A DNA stretch of 64,000 nucleotides from Erodium maritimum. Its lineage: Eukaryota > Streptophyta > Magnoliopsida > Geraniales > Geraniaceae. Shown here piece after piece: positions 45,511 to 57,779 of the stretch. The position numbers and the translations under genes are program-made. The notes under the pieces are model-generated. The model saw nothing but the letters and a program-made list of their open reading frames with translations, made no database searches and had not been told where the DNA came from. The stretch spans positions 59,962,803-60,026,802 of the forward strand of contig OY997588.1 of the NCBI GenBank assembly GCA_963921825.1, given 5' to 3'. Each line of letters begins with the position of its first letter. Position 1 is the stretch's first letter.

Positions 45511-45697
45511 AAAGTAATTTTTAAATAATTTTTTAAACATAATTATTGAAGTGTAGTTGAGGGTATTTTCGTTATTTTAGCTGACGGAGGGGTTTTGAGT
45601 TATAACTCGTAACTTCAGGGTATGCATCAGTTAACTTTAAACAGGGTAATCATCGGTGAAACGTGACAACTTCAGGGTATGCATTTGTAGTTTACCC
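45240..45697. mobile_element. Mutator-type MITE with AT microsatellite
   Basis: Ends are GGGTAAACTACAAATGCATA and the inverted TATGCATTTGTAGTTTACCC. The 9-bp sequence TTTTCATAA flanks it at 45231-45239 and 45698-45706. The centre contains 24 AT units at 45461-45508. Long inverted arms with CTGAAGTT/AACTTCAG words let the element fold on itself. Confidence 0.92.
45461..45508. repeat. AT microsatellite, 24 units
   Basis: An uninterrupted (AT)24 tract at the centre of the MITE. Confidence 0.95.
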
Positions 45698-45750
45698 TTT
45701 TCATAATTATTCATTGTCATCTAGGCCTCATATCAGGATGATTAGGCTTA

Positions 45751-46041
45751 GGGATAACTTTAGGAACTAACTATCATTTGACTTTATAGTACAAGTTATA
45801 CCTATTGACTTTGTTGTCGTTCAAAAAACACGGTATGATAAAATAATTATCAAAAACCATAGTTTCCTGTCCAAAACACGAAATATTCTGTCAAAAATCA
45901 CAGAATATTCCGTGGTTTTGGACATAAATTATGGTTTTTGATAATTATTTTACCAGACTGTGTTTTTTTGGACGACAAGAAAGTCAATAGGTATAACTTG
46001 TACTATAAAGTTAAATGAGAGTTATTTCTTGGAGTTTTCTC
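45751..46041. mobile_element. Inverted-repeat MITE
   Basis: Arms of about 130 bp contain CTTTATAGTACAAGTTATACC and its inverse, and the centre also pairs (CAGAATATT / AATATTCTG). The flanks TTAGGCTTA (45742-45750) and CTAGGCTTA (46042-46050) agree at eight of nine positions, consistent with a Mutator-type duplication. Confidence 0.8.
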
Positions 46042-46256
46042 CTAGGCTTAACACTACAACTCTTGGCATAGCTTTAAATCTTACCACCACAGCTTGGAGC
46101 TGCTACATCTTGGATTGGCTTCTTTTTGTCTAAAAAGGTCTCAACTTGGACCTTCAGCACTTTCCTGCACCTTCATTCGGTTTTGGTTCATCTTCACTTT
46201 GTTGTTATCTTTAACTATTGTTCCATTCATCTCACAAACTCACCCCATGTACTCTT

Positions 46257-47487
46257 CTATATCAAAAAAGTTCAGCTATTTAGTTCAGCTATTTGGAGGT
46301 TTCTAGAGAGAGAGAGTGTGACCTCTCTCTAAAAACCAGACGCCTCTTCTTCCTAACAACTCCGTCGTAGCCGAGCCTCCTTCACCGCGGTGACTTCCTT
46401 CCTTAGAGGTCACTGGCAGTTCCCTCTTCTCCCTTTCTTTTTCCTCGCCCCTCCTTACCTACCTTGGCCTCTTTTCCCTCTTCACTCTCTCTGGTTTGGA
46501 CGGTCTTAGATCTATAGTGGGAGCTCCTTTCCAAGCGGATTGGAGCGGATTTGGGGCTTCCCTCGCCCCTTTTCCCCTCTTCCTCTACACTCCGGCCCCA
46601 TTTGGCCATTTCCGATTACCCGACGTCATAGCCTCCGACGCCGATAGAGCCGTGTCTCCTCGGATCTGGAATGGGACTAGATTCTCCGGCCTCCTCGTCT
46701 AAGATCCTCGCGGTTTTGTCTTGGCCGCCCCTCTGTTTGTGTGCTCTAAAGCCCCTTGCCGCGGTGTCGCCGTTGGACCTGGATTCTCACAGATCCGGTC
46801 CCTTTCCTCCGTGCTCCTTCCTTTGCATGCAGTTCCTGCTCCTTAGTTCGTGCGGTTCGTGTGTGGATGTGGAGACTAGATCTACAACCTCCATCCCAAG
46901 TGTACATGTGGTAGAAATACCGGCTTCTTTCCAGTTGGCGATACTCGGTGCTGGCCGATTCGTTTGGAGAGGAGCGTGCGTCTCAAGGCTTCGTCTCTAG
47001 GCTTTGGATGGAAAATTTGAAGGTATCCTCTTCTCCCTTCCTTGTTGGGTTTCTTACTCCCGGTCCTTTCTAGGGTTTTCCAGATTTGGGCCATTCTCAG
47101 CCGATGCGGTGTTGGCCGCCGACAATACTGAGATGGGAGTTTTATCCCGGTGAGGTTAGGGTTTAGGGGCTGCATTGGGTTAGGTTTTGGTAGTCGGAAG
47201 GTCTCTTTATGTGCGTTAATGTTAGGCAAATATGGGTATTTAGACCTTTTTTTTTTCAAAATTGTGCTTCATGGTTGTAAGATTAGGATTTTTAGACCTC
47301 ATTCTGGTTTTATCTTCTGGCTGCCTAATAGCCTTGTTGTTTCCTTGTGTGGTAGTATCCTTGTGGTTGTTTTCTGGTTGTGCAATTGCTGTTTCTTGAG
47401 GTTCCGGTTAAGGAACGCTCTCTGTTGTATTCACCCCACTCCGATTCTAAGAATCGGTTTTAATATATTTGTTTTGGTGATAAAAAA
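46257..47487 (+). mobile_element. Non-LTR retroposon, non-autonomous
   Basis: ATGTACTCTT occurs at 46247-46256 and again at 47488-47497, with partial similarity beyond it, and the insertion ends TTTTGGTGATAAAAAAA as a LINE tail. The leader is CT-rich. Plus-strand frames (for example 46671-47000) have no recognised domain. The duplication is short, so the left boundary may shift by a few bases. Confidence 0.55.
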
Positions 47488-47497
47488 ATGTACTCTT

Positions 47498-47882
47498 ATT
47501 TATCCTCAAAAAAGGTTTAATCTAAACTTGCTTTTGTTATAAAAAAATAATAATTAATTCATAGGAAACTCCCGTTTGATAATGCGGTGCTATGGCCCGT
47601 TTTAACGTCATAATTCTAGTTATTTTTTTCCTTAACTCGGAATAATAGACTTTCGAAAAACCATTGAGGGTAAAACTGATATTTTTATTTTCATGGTTGG
47701 AACAAATTTTATTAGTTTTTAATAATTTCCTTGGTCTATTGTTATAAATGGCATAAAAAAATCCGCTAGAATTACGACCTCCAAAACATATCTATTATTA
47801 TGTTCCAGAGTTATCCCAAAAACAATGTACTTCCACGATTTAAAAGCTTAAATTAAACATCCTATATGGTCCCAATCCCTTC
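47498..47882. other. Intergenic sequence, nothing recognised
   Basis: AT-rich sequence between two retroposons with no gene or repeat that I can identify. Confidence 0.4.
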
Positions 47883-48955
47883 TTTTTTATCAGCAAATGT
47901 ATTATTAAGGGTCCAATTCTTTGAAATAAAGAAAAGGCCAAGAGAACTTCATCTCTCAAGAGTACACAACCAAACCAACACTTTCTATACAACATATTCT
48001 AAACAAAATCAAACCCAAAGTAAAGATGCTTGCGAGCCAAGCTAACCAAAATACCCCAACATTCAAAACTAATGACCAAGACTTGCGTAATAAGCAACAT
48101 CAAAATTTTAAAAACAGTTAGTTACCAACTAACTCCCCAGCCCTTCACTTGTTCTCCAAGGAATCGATCAAGTGCTGCACAATTACCCCCTAATCCACTT
48201 TGCACTGAGGGTACGAATCCAAACCTAGCCAAACTCTGAAGCCCTCAGACCAAAAGAACAGATGTCTGATTGTAGTCTTCAGGCCCCAACAATATGCAGC
48301 AAAAACCCCAAATGTACTCCACAGAGGTATGCTTGTGCAATTTTTTGTTTCAGGCCTTCACTGGCAGATGTACTGCACTGAAGAAAATGTTAGGATAAAA
48401 ATCCACATAAACCAGAGCTGATGTCTAAGAACAGTCACAGAAACTCTCATATAAAGCCTATTGGTTTCTACCCTCACACAAGAAAAAGAACCAGTGATAA
48501 ACAAAAGGAAGGAAGAAAAGATCCCCCACTCAGAGCACTGAAGTAACCAAAACCCCAGAGAATCCTACCTCACCTCTCAACTCACCACTAAAACCCCCCT
48601 AAAACCTCCCAAATAACCAACCCAAACCCCAGGAACCAATACAACAGGAACACCAGAACCACCATAAACCCCATTAAATCAAATCAAGTCAAGTGAATGA
48701 GGAAAGCTTCTTCCTTAAACACAACTTTGGGTCCCTTGACCAAGCTTCAAAGGAGAAAGACCTGTGTGAGTTAAATAAAGACCACTCCAAATTGAAAGTA
48801 TAACTTTGGACTTTTTTCAGAATACCAGTAGGTGTATTGAGTTTCTGATTAAAGCTAAGATCATTCCTAGCAAGCCAAATGTGCCACAAGGTTACAAAGA
48901 TAGAGATCCTCCATTGTTTGAAAGATGAAGAGTGACCAAGAAGCTAGTGGGAGTT
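47883..48955 (-). mobile_element. 5'-truncated LINE with the end of ORF2
   Basis: The left end TTTTTTATCAGCAAA is, on the minus strand, a tail ending TTTGCTGATAAAAAA. The minus-strand frame at 48889-48689 begins MWHIWLARNDLSFNQK, matching the conserved end of plant LINE ORF2 after the reverse transcriptase zinc-binding region, where an IW..RN..F pattern is usual. About 0.8 kb of 3' untranslated sequence follows. The right boundary with the copia leader is approximate. Confidence 0.65.
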
Positions 48956-49039
48956 AGTTCAGGGGGCTATTATGTGCACATTTATCGCTTTATGCTTGGT
49001 TTAGTTTATGCATGACTAATTCTATGTGTTTTAGAATTG

Positions 49040-49440
49040 CATGCTTAACTTTTTTACCGAGCATATCACCTCACATGCAAAGATAAAATTGGAATTTTAA
49101 TCCTTGTGTGTGAGCCCTTAGAATCGTCATTACATTGGATGTAGTTGACAGGTTCGAAGGAAGAATTACATTGGATGTAATTTGAGACATCATTGCATTT
49201 TGAATGTAGTTGATGTGCTCATCGCATCTAGGATGTGTCAAAGTTTTAAACACAACCGGACAAGTAAAAACGGGTCATGTCCGATACCTCCCAATTATCA
49301 ACACCTTATTACCTCCCCGTCCTATGGGTGTCGTGCGCATTAGCGGAGCATCCATGGGAAAGCGGGGTAGTAGGTTTGGACGACATATGTGGATGTCGTG
49401 CGCATTAGCGAAGCACCTACATAGTGACAGGCCATAGTTG
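49040..49440 (+). repeat. Short repeats in the copia leader
   Basis: The word CATTGGATGTA or a close variant recurs at about 49133, 49169 and 49196, and GTCGTGCGCATTAGCG occurs twice (about 49331 and 49395) followed by related sequence. The leader is otherwise non-coding. Confidence 0.75.
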
Positions 49441-49545
49441 AAAATTGGTGGACCTGACTACGATTCTCAGCCTAAGGTTGAGCTAGGGTAACAGATAGGG
49501 TAAGCCGTGTACATAAGTACATACCCTAGCCAAGAGTCATATTGG

Positions 49546-51233
49546 TGTTGGGTCTCGAGGTAGGGTTGGAGATGAACCAACTCGCAGCGGAAAATCAATG
49601 AAAACCAAGAGACAATTAGAACCATGAAACAACTAACAAAGAATGGATTAACAAGAGAAAAATTCAGCACTAGTTCTTACCAAAACAAGAACACCGGTTA
49701 ACGAATGATTGGCTTGAGTCTCCAAGACGCCTACGTATCCACATGGGAATCAAAGCCACGTAGTTCTTCTCTTTGAGGACTCAAGAACACAAAAATGGAG
49801 GAGGAAACTAGCCAAACCCGAAATGGCCATGGAAGAGGGAGAGAAAATGTGTTTCCTATTCTTGTCTTGTGTTTGTTATGTTGAAAAAAGATGACTTAAA
49901 CATAACAAAACCCATACTTGTCCAACTAAAGGCATGGGACAAGTATGGTGTCAAGTAAGGTGTAAATAGGACAAAGTATGGCAAGACAAGATTGGGTTAG
50001 GTGGTGAATCACCAACACCTTAATCCTTGTCTTGCTTACTTAGTACTAATTAATCAAGACTTGATTAATTAGTTCCATGGGCCTTGGTTGCATGGGCCTT
50101 TCATGGGCCTCTTGGAACATGGCCCGTGACCATTTCCAACGAGGTCCCGTGATTCGCTCATCGCCTCCATGCCTTCCATACCGGAAATGTCCAACACTAT
50201 CCGACGCGATCAATCCCAAGACTCCAAGCCTTGTCTCGATCCGTAAAGTCCTATTCACTTACGGGCACATGACCCAAAACCCAGTTTTGGTCATGTCCCG
50301 AGACAACTCCCTTTTGGCCATTCTCCATAAATGTGTCAATGAGTTTCATCCTCCGGTGTGACCCTTAGGTTTATGCATGTCAATAGATCAACGTAAAATC
50401 CCATTTTACTTGATCCTATTTAAGTGGCAACTAACGAGACTTTAGTATTGCCTGACACTACATAACGAATCGACCCTGTCGATTCTAACCTTTCCGTCGT
50501 CCTTGTCATTATCCTTTTATCTCCGATATCCTGATTGAGATAAGGCATAGAGTCGTCATCCTTATTATTCTCAATCACCGTTCCTTGATATGTGAGATGA
50601 CTGAAGATATGATACCCAGTATCATGTGCATGGCCATGCTATTCTTCCAGTCACTCTCGATCAAGCGGCCGAGAACCGATATCTTTCCCATACCTTAGTA
50701 TGAGGGATAAATCCCTTAGCCGTCTTTCGTGTCACTCATGTAGCCCGTCCCCAAGCCAATCCTGGCCGTTATGGAAGCCCTGTTACGGACAACGTTAGGC
50801 TCAGGTCAAACTCAGTTGTTGACTACATAGCGATCACAAAGACTCCTTGGTCTAAGGATACATGACAAGCTACAACACTGAATATGTTCATGACTTAATC
50901 TATGGCACATATTCAGGGCGGGTCGTCCAATATCATGTCCCACATGATATCTATGATCAGACTCCGGAATCCCATTCCAATGACTAACAGAACGTAAGCC
51001 ATAAAGAGCCATCTTTCATACTAGTCGCTTCTAGTGAAGCTTTGTTGACTAGGGACCCATCGAGTGTGATCTATCTCGATCTATGGTTCTATTCGCATGG
51101 TGGGCATAGATCAGAGCACACATCGATATATTACTCCAACACATAAGTAATATAAAGCCGCTTTAATTTTATTGCTAACGATGATATGTACATTTGGACA
51201 TTTAGGATTGAACTACGGGCACTAAGACTAACA
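49546..51233 (-). mobile_element. Solo copia LTR, inverted, with 5-bp target duplication
   Basis: This 1688-bp segment is the reverse complement of the 3' LTR at 54926-56611, starting TGTTGGG and ending CTAACA on the plus strand. Directly outside it, ATTGG lies at 49541-49545 and again at 51234-51238. The 5-bp duplication shows an independent insertion followed by LTR-LTR recombination. Over the first 275 bases I count about eight differences from the other LTR, roughly 97% identity. Confidence 0.9.
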
Positions 51234-51423
51234 ATTGGATGTGATTGGATGGAGTCCTACCTACATAGCTCGATTAAGTGGTGAGAATTAGTTCAGCTTA
51301 ATCGAGTGAATCAAGGATCTTGGTTTCAGATTCTAAAGGTTTAGAATCGATTGTTGGTGTTTAAGCTTGATCTTCATAAAATTTATTCAGTTTACTGATT
51401 GAATTTTATTTGTTGTAGATCAA

Positions 51424-54400
51424 ATGGCAAATTCAGCGAACATTAATAGTTTGTCATTAAAAACCATTCTTGACAGGGTCAAGCTAAATGGGACAAACTA
51501 TTTGGACTGGTACAGAATTTTGAGGATAGTCCTCAAGTCTGAACGCAAAGAATATGTCCTTGACAAGGCTGTCTATAAGACCATATCAGAGTTACATGAA
51601 GTGCCATTAATTGTTGAGAAGAATATATCAGGGATCTGGGATCCAAGGATATTCTGATGGTCAACAAGGGAATTGGAAGTGGCAAGGGCGGGGCCCAAGC
51701 GCACTTGGCAGGAAAGATGAGACACCTGAGAATGTCTGCTTCTACTCCCAACAGCCTGGTCATCGGAACCAGGATTACAGGAAGTTCATGGCTGATCTGA
51801 AAAAGAGCAGTGGGACTACGCCTTCATCAAATAGGTTGGATGATCTGAAGAAGGGCAGTAGGACTGCGCCTTCATCAGGAAACCCGAATGATCTAAGGAA
51901 GGGCGGTGGGACCGTGCCTTCATCCGGTATTAAATCTATAGAGCTACATCTCTCTATTTTTAAAGATTCATGGGTATTAGATACCAGGATTGAATCTCAC
52001 ACATGTAGTAATATATGGTGGCTGAAAGTGGGAGAGGTTTGGAAAGCACGAAGTGGACCTCAGAGTTGTGGCAACTGTTGTAGGGTCCATGAGTCTTGCT
52101 TTGCCAAGTGGCCTTGTCTTAGTATTGTATAATGTATATTGCATACCTACTTTTAGTAGGAATATTATATCTGTATCCGTGTTTGACAAGGAAGGACATA
52201 ATGTTAATATTGGAAATGGAGTTTTCAATGTTCTATGCAATGATATGTTTTATACCAGTACTGACTTGGTTGGAGGATTGTACATATTAGATATGGGTAA
52301 CAATGCCTCAAATTCTATATATTACGTTAATACCAAGAGGTCTAAATCCAACGATTTAAACCTAACTTTGTTATGGCACTGTCATTTTGGGCCGCATAAC
52401 AAGAAGCGCCTATCAGCACTTCCGAAGTGCGGGCTTTCAAGTTCATTCGAATTCCATTCGATCGATAGGTGCGAGGTTTGTTTGATGGTAAAAATGACTG
52501 AAGTGCTCTTTATCGATCGCGATGAAAGGGCGGGTGAATTATTGGGTCTGATACACTCGAATGTGTGTAGACCAAAAAGTTCACTTGCCATAAGGGATTT
52601 TAGCTACTTTATCACATTTACTGATGATTACAGTAAATATGGTTATGTCTATTCGGTGAGACATAAGTCTGAAGCTTTTGATAAATTCAAAGAGTTTAAG
52701 ACTAAAGTATAAAACCAGCTCGACAAAGGTATTAAGGAACTTCAATTGGATCGAGGTGGAAAATACTTGACCACGGAGTTATTAGATCATCTAAAAGAGA
52801 ATGGGATCCTTTTGGAATGGACTCCTCCTGGGACACTGTAGTTGAAAGGTGTAGCCAAACGGGCAAATCGGACATTGTTAGACAATGGTCCGTTCCATGA
52901 TTAGTTGGACTGATCTCCCAATCTCTTTTTTGGGTTATGCTCTAGAGACGACCGCATTCATAGTGAATCGGGCTTCGACGAAGGGTGTGGAAGGGAAACC
53001 ATTTTAAAAATGGTACGGTATGATGCCCGCTTTGTCCTTCCTAAAGATTTGTGGCTGCGAGACTTATGTGAAACATTTGGTTTCGACTAAGCTCGAACCA
53101 AGATCTGAGATACGCACCTTCGTGTGGTATCCCAAAGCAACAAGGGAATACTACTTCTACAATCCCAGTGAGAACATGGTGTTCGTCGCTTGGGTGGGGT
53201 CTTTATGGAAAAGGAGTTTTGTTTCCAAAGACGTCATTGGGAGGAATGTGCATCGGGGTGGTATAGATCTGTCTAAACCAATTGACAACCCAGTAGAAAG
53301 GAGCCAGAGATTGTCGTAGAGTAAGAACCAATTCCTGTTACAATTCTGAAAGGTCCAAGGCGATTTGAAAGGATCAATGTTCCACCTCCAAGGTATGGTA
53401 TCCGGAGGTGGCAATGAAGTCATGGTGGATCACGATGATCCAGCCACCTTTCAGGAAGCCGTGGATGGGCCCGACTCTGAGTTATGGCTGGGAGCCATAA
53501 GGGAGGAAAAGCAATCCATGTCGGACAACCGAGTCTGGGAACCGGTTGATCCCATCAATGGTGTGACGGCCATCAGATGCAAATGGATCTTCAAGGTGAA
53601 GACGGACATGGACGGAAACCTTCTGACCTACAAAGCTCAACTGGTGGCGAAAGGTTATAGGCAGATCCAATGGATTGACTATGAGGAAACCTTCTCCCTA
53701 GTGGCTATGGTCCAAATCGATCCAAATTCTTCTTGACATAACGGCGTATCATAATTACGAGATATGGCAAGTGGATGTCAAAACCGCTTTCCTAAATGGA
53801 AATTTGACTGAGTACGTTTGTATGTCTCGGCCCAAAGGTTTTGACGATCCGAAGAATAAGGAAAAGATTTATAAGTTGTTGAAATCCATTTATGGGTTGA
53901 AACGAACTTCTCGGAGTTGGATCCTTCGTTTTGATGAAGCTGTAATTGGATTTGGCTTAATCAAGAACGAGGATGAATCTTGTGTTTATAAGAAGGCTAG
54001 TGGGAGCAAGATTACCTTTCTGGTTCTCATTGAAAACGACATCCCAACCTTGCACGAGACTAAAGCTTGGTTGAGGAAGTGTTTTTCAATAAAGGACTTA
54101 GGCGATGCTTCTTATATCTTAAGGATTAAGATATGTAGAGATCGCACCAAGAGGGTCTTGGATTTAAGTAAGGGAACCTATGTGAACAAGGCATTGAGTA
54201 GGTTCTTAATGCTCGATTCAAAGAAAGGACTCTTACCCAATCTCAGCAAGACTCAGTGTCCTAAGACACCTGATGAGCTGAAAAGGATGATGAGAATCCT
54301 ATGCGCCTGGGGGCAGGATCGATCATATATTCCATGACATGTATGAGACCGGACGTCTCGTAAGCCTTATGTTGTACCAGTAGACATCAGTCTAACACGG

Positions 54401-54760
54401 GGGGAAAGATGATGCTGAACTAGTCGTCGAAGGATGAGTAGACGCTAGTTTTCCAAGACAAATCCAGATGGCTTTAGAACTCATTCATGATATGTGTTTA
54501 TGCTGAATGGCAGAGCTTTAGCTGGGAGAGCGTAAAGCAAGATACCATTGCCGAATCTACGACAAAGGCCAAGTACATGGATGCTGTAGAGGAAGCTAAG
54601 GAGGCTATGTGGATTTGGAAATTCACGGCAGGGTTGGGTGCAATTAAAAACCCATCCAGCCCGGTGAATCAATTTTGCGACAACACAAGGGCCATTGCGC
54701 AAGCTAAAAGCCCAGATCGCATAACAAATCCAAACATGTCCTACGGCGTATCCACCTAAT
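51424..54760 (+). pseudogene. Copia gag-pol, heavily mutated
   Basis: ATG at 51424 starts gag (LNGTNYLDWY). Most of the capsid region is deleted after about 51640. The zinc knuckle at about 51740 reads CFYSQQPGHRNQDY, with two Cys replaced. The protease motif reads VLDTRIESH where DTG or DSG is required. Pre-integrase and integrase follow (LWHCHFG, CEVCLMVK, FITFTDDYSKYGYVY) with a stop after 52709, then the integrase end (53020-53319). Reverse transcriptase spans 53365-54337 (CKWIFKVK, QVDVKTAFLNGNL), but the catalytic YVDD position reads IEND. RNase H (54487-54759) keeps AEST and ATKAKY-like motifs. It cannot be functional. Confidence 0.9.
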
Positions 54761-54925
54761 CAGAGAAATACTGAACTGAGGTGAAGTGCAGATAACCTAT
54801 ATTGCAACAGATGATAACATAGTCAACCCTTTGACTAAGGCAGTGTCGCTGCCTAAACATGTTAGACATGTAAAGTCGATGGGGACATATTGGAGTTTAG
54901 ATTGGAACTAGGGCAAGTGGGAGAT

Positions 54926-56611
54926 TGTTAGTCTTAGTGCCCGTAGTTCAATCCTAAATGTCCAAATGTATATATCATCGTTATCAATAAAATTAAAGCG
55001 ACTTTATATTACTTATGTGTTGGAGTAATATATCGATGTGTGCTCTGATCTATGCCCACCATGCGAATAGAACAATAGATCGAGATAGATCATACTCGAT
55101 GGGTCCCTAGTCAACAAAGCTTCACTAGAAGCGACCAGTATGAAAGATGGCTCTTTATGGCTTACGTTCTGTTACTCATTGGAATGGGATCCCGGAGTCT
55201 GATCATAGATATCATGTGGGAAATGATATTGGACGACCCGACATGAATATGTGCCATAGATCAAGTCATGAACATATTCATTGTCGTAGCTTGTCATGTA
55301 TCCTTAGACCAAGGAGTCTTTGTGATCGCTATGTTGTCAATAACTGAGTTTGACCTGAGCCTAACGTTGTCCATAACAGGGCTTCCATAACGGCCAGGAT
55401 TGGCTTGGGGACGGGCTACATGAGTGACACGAAAGACGGCTAAGGGATTTATCCCTCATACTGAGGTATGAGAAAGATATCGGTTCTCGGCCGCTTGATC
55501 GAGAGTGACTGAAAGAATAGCATGGCCATGCACATTATACTGGGTATCATATATTCAGTCATCTCACATATCAAGGAAAAGTGATTGAGAATAATAAGGA
55601 TGATGGCTCTATGCCTTATCTCAATCAGGATATCGGAGATAAAAGGATAATGACAGGGACGACGGAAAGGTTAGAATCGACAGGGTCGATTCGTTATGCA
55701 GTGTCAGGAAATACTAAAGTCTCGTTAGTTTCCACTTAAATAGGATCAAGTAAAATGGGATTTTACGTTGATCTATTGACATGCATAAACCTAAGGGTCA
55801 CACCGGAGGATGAAACTCATTGACACATTTATGGAGAATGGCCAAAAGGGAGTTGTCTCGGGACATGACCAAACTGGGTTTTGGGTCATGTGCCCGTAAG
55901 TGAATAGGACTTTACGGATCGAGACAAGGCTTGGAGTCTTGGGATTGATCGCGTCGGATAATGTTGGACATTTCCGGTATGGAAGGCTTGGAGGCGATGA
56001 GCGAATCACGGGACCTCGTTGGAAATGGCCACGGGCCATGTTCTAAGAGACCCATGAAAGGCACATGCAGCCAAGGCCCATGAAACTAATTAATCAAGTC
56101 TTGATTAATTAGTACTAAGTAAGCAAAGCAAGGACTAAGGTGTTGGTGATTCACCACCTAACCCAATCTTGTCTTGCCATACTTTGTCCTATTTACACCT
56201 TACTTGTCACCATGCTTCTCCCATGCCTTTAGTTGGACAAGTATGGGGTTTGTTATGTTTACGTCATCTTTTTTCAACATAACAAACACAAGACACAAAT
56301 GGGAGTCAACTTTTTTCTCTCCCTCCTCCTACCATTTCGGGTTTGGCTAGTTTCCGCCTCCATTTTGTGTTCTTGAGTCCTCAAAGAGAAGAACTACATG
56401 GCTTTGATTCCCATGTGGATTCGTAGGCGTCTTGGATACTCAAGCCAATCATTCGTTAACCGGTGTTCTTGTTTTGGTAAGAAATAGTGCTGAAATTTTC
56501 TCTTGTGAATCCATTCTTTGTTAGTTGTTTCATGGTTTTAATCGTCCCTTGGTTTTCCTTGATTTTCCGCTGCGAGTTGGTTCATCTCCAACCCTACCTC
56601 GAGGCCCAACA
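54926..56611 (+). repeat. 3' LTR of the copia element
   Basis: Begins TGTTAGTCTTAGTGCCCG directly after the polypurine tract and ends GAGGCCCAACA, 1686 bp. A 66-codon frame inside it (55147-55347) exists also in the solo LTR and is probably not a gene. Confidence 0.9.
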
Positions 56612-57712
56612 CTACACCCCCTCCATCCTTTCTCCAAGCAGTCGCTCGGGCTGCACCACCGGGCCGTTGTCGCTCGGCCGTTGGGGGCGCACCACTGGTC
56701 TACCCCCGATCAGCCACTCGGGATGCATCATCGGCCTGTTCCCGATCACCTACTTTGGCGTTGTTGTCCGTTGCCGGCATGGCATCGGATTGAACCCTAT
56801 CGGGACTATCCCCTGACTCCGGTGGTGGCCACCTCTCTACCGGGACGGGCTGGCCAAAAGCCACACATAGTGGCATCTGCATGGAGACTCGCAGGACTGC
56901 CGTCGTCGACTCCTCACCTGGTGGCTGGTCCTTGGCACCACTGAACCCTACTATGCCACCTCCGTTGCTAGCCAAGCGACGTGGCTCGAAGCCCCCGAGG
57001 TCCAGGATAGTAACGGTGATCGTTTCGATGGAAGGATCCCCTGAACCGGCAACGCTCGCCTCGCCTATGGTGGGAGCCCTCGGATCATGAGCCCAGGCAC
57101 TGATGTCGGTGAGCCTTCCTAGGGCTCTAGTGCGTCGTTATACTCAAGAGTGCATACTGGAAAATCTTCGATGTCTGTTGAAATACAATCCCGGAATCGG
57201 TCCTCGACCATGGAAGGCCAAGGTAGGGACTGGAACGGGAGCATCCGATGAAGCACCTTGCACGCAAAAGCATACAGAAAAGACCAGACTTGACCAGGGA
57301 CAGGTCATGCGAACGGGTGGTATGGCCCCTCGAGGGGAGAATGATAGCCCTCAGTGGGGGTGGGATGGTCTCCTTGGGGACTATATCCACAGACCCGGGA
57401 CTACTACTGTCGGTTAGTCTCGGGAAATCCGCCCTACAGGCAGTTTTTTCCAGCTTACCAGTATGCTTTAGGTCGAATAAACTTTTTGTTAGTTAGGTTT
57501 AGGAATTTGGCACTTAATGTTTTTGAATTGTCGGTAAGAGGAACTGCTAAGTTTGGATCTGCGATTCAAAGCAGACTATTTTTATGGATTCATGAGCGCC
57601 TGATGGGCTACGGCCGATCGGGACAAATATCTGGAATCCTTGACAGTTATTTCCTACCCTTTAAAGTTGTTTTTTTACAGTAATACAATACCTTATTACT
57701 CGTTTAAAAAAA
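56612..57712 (+). mobile_element. LINE 3' portion, same family as 27846
   Basis: The right end reads TTACTCGTTTAAAAAAAC, and the preceding 150 bases match the 3' untranslated region of the 27846-29150 element (GATTCATGAGCG, GGACAAATATCTGGAA). Upstream, plus-strand frames (56881-57090, 57103-57417) look like degenerate ORF1 linker sequence without an identifiable domain. The left side abuts the copia LTR, so the 5' part is missing. Confidence 0.55.
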
Positions 57713-57779
57713 CTAGTTGAAATTAATTAAGTCATAATCAGTGGAAGTAATGATTGGTGGTTTGTTTAATGATATATTT

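Larger units (their letters stand above)
48956..56611 (+). mobile_element. Dead Ty1/copia element, Angela-like, with nested solo LTR
   Basis: On the plus strand a leader (48956-49545, resuming at 51239) precedes gag, protease, integrase, reverse transcriptase and RNase H remnants, a polypurine tract (GCAAGTGGGAGAT, 54913-54925) and a 3' LTR (54926-56611). The expected direct 5' LTR is missing. The LTR at 49546-51233 is inverted and bears its own target duplication, so it is a separate insertion into the leader. Gag sequence (LNGTNYLDWYRILRIVL) and LTR length suggest the Angela/Tork group. The left boundary is approximate. Confidence 0.8.

Noticed and set aside
55147-55347. 66-codon frame shared by both copia LTRs
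   Set aside because: It is present only because the LTRs are copies of one another; no domain and no supporting context.
49546-56611. A foldback transposon with 1.69-kb terminal inverted repeats
   Set aside because: The left arm has its own ATTGG duplication and the right arm is preceded by a normal copia polypurine tract, so the two arms are an independent solo LTR and a 3' LTR.
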